Below, piece by piece: positions 6,562 through 10,814 of a stretch of 10,814 nt of DNA. The notes under the pieces were generated by a model, which saw nothing but the letters and a program-made list of their open reading frames with translations, searched no databases and was not told the origin of the DNA. The position numbers and the translations under genes were made by a program. How positions within the stretch are numbered: the stretch's first letter is position 1; the number at the start of each line of letters is the position of its first letter. This DNA comes from CAZUVQ01 sp964623915. GTDB taxonomy: Bacteria; Bacillota; Clostridia; UMGS1883; UMGS1540. Location: contig CAZUVQ010000062.1 in the NCBI GenBank assembly GCA_964623915.1, positions 1 to 10,814 of the forward strand. The letters run 5' to 3'.

Positions 6562-7407
6562 GTGGAATTTATGGCAACGGTATTTGATGCGCTAAAAAAG
6601 TTCTTTTCTGTTTATCGTATAACGGATGTTATTGATATATTTCTTGTTACATTTATTCTTTACAAAGGAATTAAGCTTGTAAGGGAAACAAGAGCTGGAC
6701 AACTTGTCAAGGGTATTGCGGTTTTAGTGCTCTTAACTCTTTTTAGCAGCTGGCTTCAGTTTAACACAATTAATTACATATTGAGAAATACCTTGCAGGT
6801 AGGCGTTGTGGCACTCCTTGTAGTATTTCAGCCGGAGCTCCGGCGGGCACTTGAAAAAATCGGCAGAAGCAATATAAGCCGCCTGTTTAACGTGATGGAT
6901 GACGAAGCCTTAATTATGATTGATGAGGTTTGCCGTGCAGCGCAAAGCCTGTCCCTTGACAAAGTGGGCGCATTAATTGTAATAGAACGTGATACAAAGC
7001 TTGGAGAAATTGTAGATACCGGCACATATATCGGAGCCAAGGTCAGTGCAGAATTACTTGTAAATATATTTATTCCTAATACACCGTTACATGACGGTGC
7101 CGTTATAATAAACAATGACAGGATTGAGGCAGCGGCATGTATTCTGCCGCTTACTCAGAACGATTATTTGAGCCGTGAGCTTGGCACAAGACACAGGGCA
7201 GCTTTGGGCGTTACGGAAAATTCTGATGCGGTTGTTGTCGTCGTAAGTGAGGAAACCGGTAAAATTTCTCTTGCCTATAACGGGGATATGGCAAGAAGCC
7301 TGTCGGGTAACTCTCTTAGGGATGCCTTGATTAAATACCTGAGTAATGACTCTCAGAAGGAAGAAATCAAAAACTGGAAGGAGAGATTCAAATGGGTAAA
7401 AAAATAA
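6562..7407 (+). CDS. cdaA: Diadenylate cyclase CdaA (membrane-bound c-di-AMP synthase)
   Basis: This enzyme condenses two ATP into cyclic di-AMP, the second messenger that controls potassium and osmolyte uptake and cell-wall homeostasis in Firmicutes. Counting from the GTG, the 281-residue protein has three membrane helices (about 22-40, 49-65 and 75-90), a short linker, and the DisA_N/DAC domain (about 110-260). Both catalytic motifs are intact: DGA at 178-180 in TPLHDGAVII, and RHR at 210-212 in GTRHRAALG. Length is close to the family norm of about 270. GTG at 6562 is chosen because of its AAGGAG; a TTG nine codons earlier would give 287 residues. The 3' end overlaps cdaR by 16 bases. It is the first gene of the rightward operon. 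The identification is firm. Confidence 0.96.
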   Translation: MEFMATVFDALKKFFSVYRITDVIDIFLVTFILYKGIKLVRETRAGQLVKGIAVLVLLTLFSSWLQFNTINYILRNTLQVGVVALLVVFQPELRRALEKIGRSNISRLFNVMDDEALIMIDEVCRAAQSLSLDKVGALIVIERDTKLGEIVDTGTYIGAKVSAELLVNIFIPNTPLHDGAVIINNDRIEAAACILPLTQNDYLSRELGTRHRAALGVTENSDAVVVVVSEETGKISLAYNGDMARSLSGNSLRDALIKYLSNDSQKEEIKNWKERFKWVKK

Positions 7408-8324
7408 GATTTCCCGACCATGTGCTGAAAATTATTTCTCTTCTTATAGCAATTGGCCTCTGGCTTTTTGTATCATTTGAAGAAAATCCCAAAACAGAAT
7501 TCTGGTTTGAAGGTGTCCCCATTACTTATGTTAACGATAATCTTGAAAATTATAATGTAAAAAGAATAACTGATACGGAGGAAAAAACTGTATCAATAAA
7601 AGTCAGGGGAACAAGAGGAGATATTTTAGGGCTGACATCAGATGATATTATTGCAAATGTTGACTTGGCGACTATAAAAAAAATGGGGCATTATAGTTTG
7701 TCATATTCCATAAGTTTTCCGATAAACGGTTTTGAGGTTGTTGATAAGAAGCCTTATATTGTTTCAACAGAAGTTGCAAGGCTTGTTGCTAAAAATTTTG
7801 ACGTAAAGATTACAACATCGGGCACTTTGCCTGAGGGATGTGAAATAGGAGAAATAACTTCAAGCATAAGCAAGGTTATTGTGACAGGACCTGATGACCT
7901 TGTTAAAAGAGTTTCCGGCTGCAGTGCAGATGTGGATATAAATAACAGGAAAATAATAATAAATAACCCTGCTGAAATAAAAATTTTACTTGATGATAAT
8001 ACGTATTACAGCGGAAATGACCTGTCTATTTCTAATACCTATACAAATGTAAATATAGAAATTTTGAGTGAAAAAGAGGTTGCCGTAGTGGCAAAGGTTG
8101 AAAACACAGGCGAAGGGGAAATCGGGAAAATCACAATTTCACCTGAAACAATAAAGGTAAAGGGGTCTGTTTCAATTTTAGATACTCTTGAAAACATAGA
8201 AACCCATACACTTTACGTAACAGAAAACAGCAAGGAACAAGAAGCGGCCTTAAATCTGCCGGAGGGTTTGTCGGTGAAAGATGAAGTTAAATCAGTAAAT
8301 GTGAAGGTCGAATATAAAGAATAA
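7392..8324 (+). CDS. cdaR: CdaA regulatory protein CdaR (YbbR-domain protein)
   Basis: The 310-residue protein has one N-terminal membrane anchor (about 11-28, ending in WLFVSFEENP, typical of the family) and an extracytoplasmic part made of beta-rich YbbR repeats. I can make out three, at about 32-115, 130-215 and 228-308, marked by the similar strands TVSIKVRGTRGDI, KVIVTGPDDLVKRV and TIKVKGSVSILDTL. B. subtilis CdaR is described with four, so this one is shorter. CdaR binds CdaA at the membrane and modulates c-di-AMP synthesis; it is not catalytic itself. The ATG lies inside the end of cdaA, with AAGGAG eight bases upstream, which suggests translational coupling. The stop codon overlaps the next start by one base. 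In many Firmicutes glmM follows; here it is ogg. Confidence 0.93.
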   Translation: MGKKIRFPDHVLKIISLLIAIGLWLFVSFEENPKTEFWFEGVPITYVNDNLENYNVKRITDTEEKTVSIKVRGTRGDILGLTSDDIIANVDLATIKKMGHYSLSYSISFPINGFEVVDKKPYIVSTEVARLVAKNFDVKITTSGTLPEGCEIGEITSSISKVIVTGPDDLVKRVSGCSADVDINNRKIIINNPAEIKILLDDNTYYSGNDLSISNTYTNVNIEILSEKEVAVVAKVENTGEGEIGKITISPETIKVKGSVSILDTLENIETHTLYVTENSKEQEAALNLPEGLSVKDEVKSVNVKVEYKE

Positions 8325-9196
8325 TGAAGAACATTAAATCAACAAAAAATGGTGTTTTAATAAGTGACACAAAGAATTTTGAACCTGAGAAGATTTTTAC
8401 GTGCGGACAGTGCTTCCGGTGGAATTTATATGGTGAAGACAGATTCCGTGGTGTTGTGGGGGATAGGGTGCTCACGGTTTCCAGTAAAGGAAATGATATT
8501 TTATTAGAAGGCACCGATATAGATGAATATAAAAAGGTATGGCACACATATTTTGATATGGAAAGGGATTATTCAAAAATAATAACTTTTCTGTCAGATG
8601 ACCCTGTGATTTTCCCTGCTGTTTTGTATGGCGAAGGTATAAGGATTTTAAAACAGGATTTTTTTGAATGTGTGATATCCTTTATAATTTCCGCGAACAA
8701 CAATATACCTCGTATTCAGGGAATTATTGAAAAGCTTTGCGGTTTGTTCGGAAAAAAGATTCCGCATCATGATGGGGATTACTATTCATTCCCCTCATCG
8801 GCTGATATGAAAGGTATTACGGAAGAAATGCTGTCTCCTTTAAAATGCGGTTACAGGGCAAAATACATTGCAAAAACAATAAACGCCTTTAATGACGGGC
8901 AGATTGATAAAGAACTAATCGAATCATTACCCTATGAGGATGCAAAAAGGGAGCTGTGCAAAATAAGCGGTGTAGGGCCGAAGGTTGCCGATTGTATTCT
9001 GCTTTTTTCCATGGGCAGGTTTGATGTGTTCCCAGCCGACGTATGGGTAAAGCGCATAATGAGCGAGCTTTACGGTTGCAGTGAAAACGAAGCAGCAAAA
9101 ATTGGCAGACAATTGTACGGGGATTATGCGGGTATCGCCCAGCAATATTTGTTCTTTTTCCGAAGAAGCACAGATAAGAAGGTAAATGCAAAATAA
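8324..9196 (+). CDS. ogg: 8-oxoguanine DNA glycosylase/AP lyase, OGG1 type
   Basis: This 290-residue bifunctional glycosylase removes 8-oxoguanine from DNA and nicks the abasic site. An N-terminal OGG domain contains CGQCFRW (27-33; Gly28 matches human OGG1 Gly42). The HhH-GPD core contains NNNIPRI (125-131) and ISGVGPKVADC (214-224). Matches to human OGG1 are Lys220 (nucleophile Lys249), Cys224 (Cys253), Asp239 (catalytic Asp268), Tyr177 (Tyr203), Gln273 (Gln315) and Phe277 (Phe319). Asn125 and Arg130 match the OGG1 residues that read the opposite cytosine (Asn149, Arg154). Trp241 replaces His270. The ATG overlaps the cdaR stop (TAATG), so the gene is co-transcribed and probably translationally coupled. 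It ends one base from the convergent queT stop. OGG1-type enzymes are mainly eukaryotic but known from clostridia. Confidence 0.95.
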   Translation: MKNIKSTKNGVLISDTKNFEPEKIFTCGQCFRWNLYGEDRFRGVVGDRVLTVSSKGNDILLEGTDIDEYKKVWHTYFDMERDYSKIITFLSDDPVIFPAVLYGEGIRILKQDFFECVISFIISANNNIPRIQGIIEKLCGLFGKKIPHHDGDYYSFPSSADMKGITEEMLSPLKCGYRAKYIAKTINAFNDGQIDKELIESLPYEDAKRELCKISGVGPKVADCILLFSMGRFDVFPADVWVKRIMSELYGCSENEAAKIGRQLYGDYAGIAQQYLFFFRRSTDKKVNAK

Positions 9197-9197
9197 A

Positions 9198-9668
9198 TCA
9201 GAACAATTTATTTAATTTCCTTTTCGTCATGTGATAAAATGGGATACCAATAAGATATACCGCTATGGCTTCTCCTACCGCAACAGTTATCATAGAATAC
9301 CATATTGCAATTTCGGGAAAAAAGTATGACAAATAGCCACCAACTATAAGACCATTTAGTATTACAGGGAAAGAAGCCGCTAAAAGCGGTTTTTTTCTTG
9401 CTTTATATGTCAGATACCCTGCAATAAGTGTTGTAAGTGAACCAAAAACAATGTCTATTATACCCAAAGTGCTTGATAGGATGTTTGATATCAAGCAACC
9501 AACGAAAAGACCCCAGACGGATGTTGGCGAAAACAGTGGCAAAATACAAAGTGCTTCAGATACTCTGCACTGCACGGGACCGTAACTAATGGGTGCCAAC
9601 AATAAAGTTAATGCTATATAAACTGCGGCAATAATGCCTGCTCTTGTAATATTATAATTGTATTTCAT
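9198..9668 (-). CDS. queT: QueT-family transporter, ECF S component (queuosine precursor uptake)
   Basis: The 156-residue protein is very hydrophobic, with five or six membrane segments (about 10-28, 44-66, 70-88, 96-114 and 118-143) and a basic C-terminal tail. The conserved loop PVQCRVSEALCILPLFSP (31-48) is the hallmark of the QueT family, the substrate-binding component of an ECF transporter thought to import a queuosine precursor. The shared EcfA/A'/T energising module would be encoded elsewhere. ATG at 9668 is chosen because AGGGAG lies six bases upstream; the frame stays open to 9734, but that extension overlaps the glycosyltransferase gene and has no ribosome binding site. The SD overlaps the glycosyltransferase stop, so expression is likely coupled. 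I see no preQ1 riboswitch directly upstream. An antisense terminator lies inside the gene at 9371-9396. Confidence 0.88.
   Translation of the reverse strand: MKYNYNITRAGIIAAVYIALTLLLAPISYGPVQCRVSEALCILPLFSPTSVWGLFVGCLISNILSSTLGIIDIVFGSLTTLIAGYLTYKARKKPLLAASFPVILNGLIVGGYLSYFFPEIAIWYSMITVAVGEAIAVYLIGIPFYHMTKRKLNKLF
9371..9396 (+). terminator. Intrinsic terminator of the cdaA-cdaR-ogg operon, antisense inside queT
   Basis: On the plus strand CCGCT (9377-9381) and AGCGG (9385-9389) form a GC-rich stem with a three-A loop, followed directly by seven Ts (9390-9396). Upstream As (9374-9375) can extend the stem with the first Ts. It lies about 175 bases past the ogg stop. On the minus strand the same hairpin is followed by CTTCTTTCCC, a poor terminator, so queT transcription should read through. 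In queT it encodes the KKPLLAA stretch. Confidence 0.7.
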
Positions 9669-9681
9669 AATGGGCTCCCTA
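9669..9681 (-). promoter_or_regulatory. RBS of queT overlapping the upstream stop codon
   Basis: Read leftward, the sequence is TAGGGAGCCCATT and then ATG. The TAG (9681-9679) ends the glycosyltransferase gene and AGGGAG (9680-9675) serves queT six bases before its start. A ribosome finishing the first gene sits on the second gene's initiation site, which supports coupling and fixes the queT start at 9668. Confidence 0.75.
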
Positions 9682-10764
9682 AAATGTATAAATATTAAAT
9701 GTGTCCTCAAGCAGTTTTTCAAGGTTAAAAACATTATTGACTGTCTTTTTGGAGTTTTCCGAGCAGCTTTTATAATACTTCTCGTTTGTCATAAGCTCAT
9801 AAATCGCATTTGCCATTGCTTCTTCATCTCCATACGGGACAAGAACTCCGTTGCCGTATTCTTCCTTCACAATATCAGGATTACCGCCGATATTTGTTGC
9901 TACTATGGGCAAACCATGTCCCATACCTTCTAAAATTGCAAAGCTTAAAGCCTCATTACATTTTGCACTGTTCACAAAAACGTGGCTTCCATTTAAAATA
10001 TTTTCTGAATCACTTCTAAAACCTAATGGGATTACATATTTAGAGGCACCTAATTTTTCAATATAATCACATGTTTGTGAGAACAGAGGTCCGTCACCCG
10101 CTATCAGGCAGACGAGGGGTCTGTCAGTTTTGTTTTTCAGAGCTTTCATGCTGCGAACAAGGAAGGGAAGCCCCTTTTCCTCATTGTGGCGTGCCAGGGT
10201 TGTTATAACAAACGTATCTTCGGGTAAATTTAGCTCATGAATAATATCCTTGTTATGAACAGAGTCACCAGTTGGTATTATCCCGTTATAAATTACTGTT
10301 ACTTTTTTAAGTGGCGCACCGATTTCTCCTAAAATTGCTTTACCGTAATTACACACAGCGATAATCCTGTCATTGAAGGGCATAACAAATCTGTTCATAA
10401 GAAACCAGATTTTAGCCGGATAATAAGTCAAATGACAAGTATAGACAGCTTTAATTTTACTGCCGAAAAGCTTTGAGAGGATGGCAATATAATTTTCTCT
10501 CGGGTATTGGGTATGAACAATATCAATCCCTTCCTCGCGGCATATTTTAGCAAGGTGCTTTGCCGCTTTTAAATCAAAAGGGTTTTTCATGGGAAGATGG
10601 TATGATTTTATGCCTTTTTCTGCCATCTGCTCAGAAAGCAGCCCTGCTTCGTTGTAGGCAAAATAACACTTTGCACGTTTTTTGTGAAAATACGATACGA
10701 GGTTGTATATATACTTTTCTGTGCCGGCTTTACCGGCGTGATTGATAAGATACAATATTTTCAT
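9679..10764 (-). CDS. Glycosyltransferase family 4 (GT-B fold)
   Basis: The 361-residue protein has the two Rossmann halves of GT-B enzymes. The N-terminal acceptor half opens with MKILYLINHAGKAGTEKYI, including the glycine-rich loop. The C-terminal donor half (about 180-340) contains TTLARHNEEKGLPFL, IAGDGP (221-226) and the EX7E pattern Glu271/Glu279 in EALSFAILEGMGHGLPIVAT. These mark a retaining GT4 enzyme that moves a sugar from a nucleotide-sugar to a glycan or lipid acceptor, probably for cell-surface polysaccharide. The acceptor and donor cannot be read from sequence. It is cytoplasmic or peripheral to the membrane, with no membrane segment. ATG at 10764 is preferred because TGGAG lies six to seven bases upstream; an in-frame ATG at 10776 would add four residues but has no good SD. 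The queT gene follows immediately. Confidence 0.9.
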   Translation of the reverse strand: MKILYLINHAGKAGTEKYIYNLVSYFHKKRAKCYFAYNEAGLLSEQMAEKGIKSYHLPMKNPFDLKAAKHLAKICREEGIDIVHTQYPRENYIAILSKLFGSKIKAVYTCHLTYYPAKIWFLMNRFVMPFNDRIIAVCNYGKAILGEIGAPLKKVTVIYNGIIPTGDSVHNKDIIHELNLPEDTFVITTLARHNEEKGLPFLVRSMKALKNKTDRPLVCLIAGDGPLFSQTCDYIEKLGASKYVIPLGFRSDSENILNGSHVFVNSAKCNEALSFAILEGMGHGLPIVATNIGGNPDIVKEEYGNGVLVPYGDEEAMANAIYELMTNEKYYKSCSENSKKTVNNVFNLEKLLEDTFNIYTF

Positions 10765-10814
10765 ATTAATCTCCATTCTTTAGTAGTTGCTACCTTCAAC
10801 ATTATATATCCTTC
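10765..10814 (-). other. Right-edge leader or tail of an upstream leftward gene
   Basis: These 50 bases precede the glycosyltransferase start. One reading is a leader with a TATAAT -10 box at 10806-10801, whose -35 would fall outside the window. The other is the end of a further leftward gene. One frame is open from the edge to TAA at 10782-10780 (tail RIYNVEGSNY), and another is open to a TGA at 10763-10761 that overlaps the ATG. The sequence alone does not decide. Confidence 0.3.

Noticed and set aside
9100..9114. AATTG/CAATT hairpin followed by Ts on the minus strand, as a possible queT terminator inside ogg
   Set aside because: The stem is only 5 bp, AU-rich and weak, and the T-run is short; it is not a credible intrinsic terminator.
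9669..9734. Extended queT start at 9734
   Set aside because: It overlaps the glycosyltransferase coding end and lacks a ribosome binding site, while ATG 9668 has AGGGAG at ideal spacing.

Overview
The window looks like core chromosome from a low-GC Firmicute, probably class Clostridia. The evidence is the AT-rich intergenic DNA, strong AAGGAG-type ribosome binding sites, TTGACA/TATAAT-like promoters, a cdaA-cdaR pair, a ThiI without a rhodanese domain next to its own cysteine desulfurase, an OGG1-type 8-oxoguanine glycosylase and a QueT-type transporter. I cannot place it below class level. I see no IS element, phage gene, CRISPR array, tRNA or rRNA. No stretch over 300 bases lacks a gene; the longest gap is the divergent promoter region at about 6364-6561.

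Layout. Positions 1-121 are non-coding and hold alternating inverted and direct repeats with two hairpins, just past the end of the leftward operon. Positions 122-6363 are a compact leftward operon that reads, from its promoter near 6421: a small unrecognised protein (GTG start), cysteine desulfurase (nifS type), thiI, a type IIA topoisomerase A subunit (parC-like), an NfeD-family membrane protein and an SPFH/stomatin-like protein. Positions 6364-6561 are the divergent promoter region, with a perfect 9-bp dyad (6420-6448) touching the leftward -35 box. Positions 6562-9196 are a rightward operon of cdaA (diadenylate cyclase, GTG start), cdaR (YbbR-domain partner) and ogg (8-oxoguanine DNA glycosylase), with a 16-nt overlap and then a 1-nt overlap. 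Positions 9198-10764 are a leftward pair, a GT4 glycosyltransferase followed by queT. The queT ribosome binding site overlaps the glycosyltransferase stop codon.

How the genes work together. NifS and ThiI form a sulfur relay from cysteine to 4-thiouridine in tRNA, and possibly to thiamin. NfeD and SPFH proteins form a membrane-microdomain pair. CdaA and CdaR make and control c-di-AMP. The ogg gene takes the place where glmM often follows cdaA-cdaR, which links second-messenger synthesis with oxidative DNA repair by co-transcription. The rightward operon appears to end at a strong intrinsic terminator that lies antisense inside queT, because ogg and queT are separated by only one base.

Nothing here is clearly a new multi-gene system. 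The best leads are the cdaA-cdaR-ogg fusion of functions, the promoter dyad, the repeat structure at the left edge, the antisense-embedded terminator, the Met in the quinolone-binding position of the topoisomerase, and the unrecognised first gene of the leftward operon.
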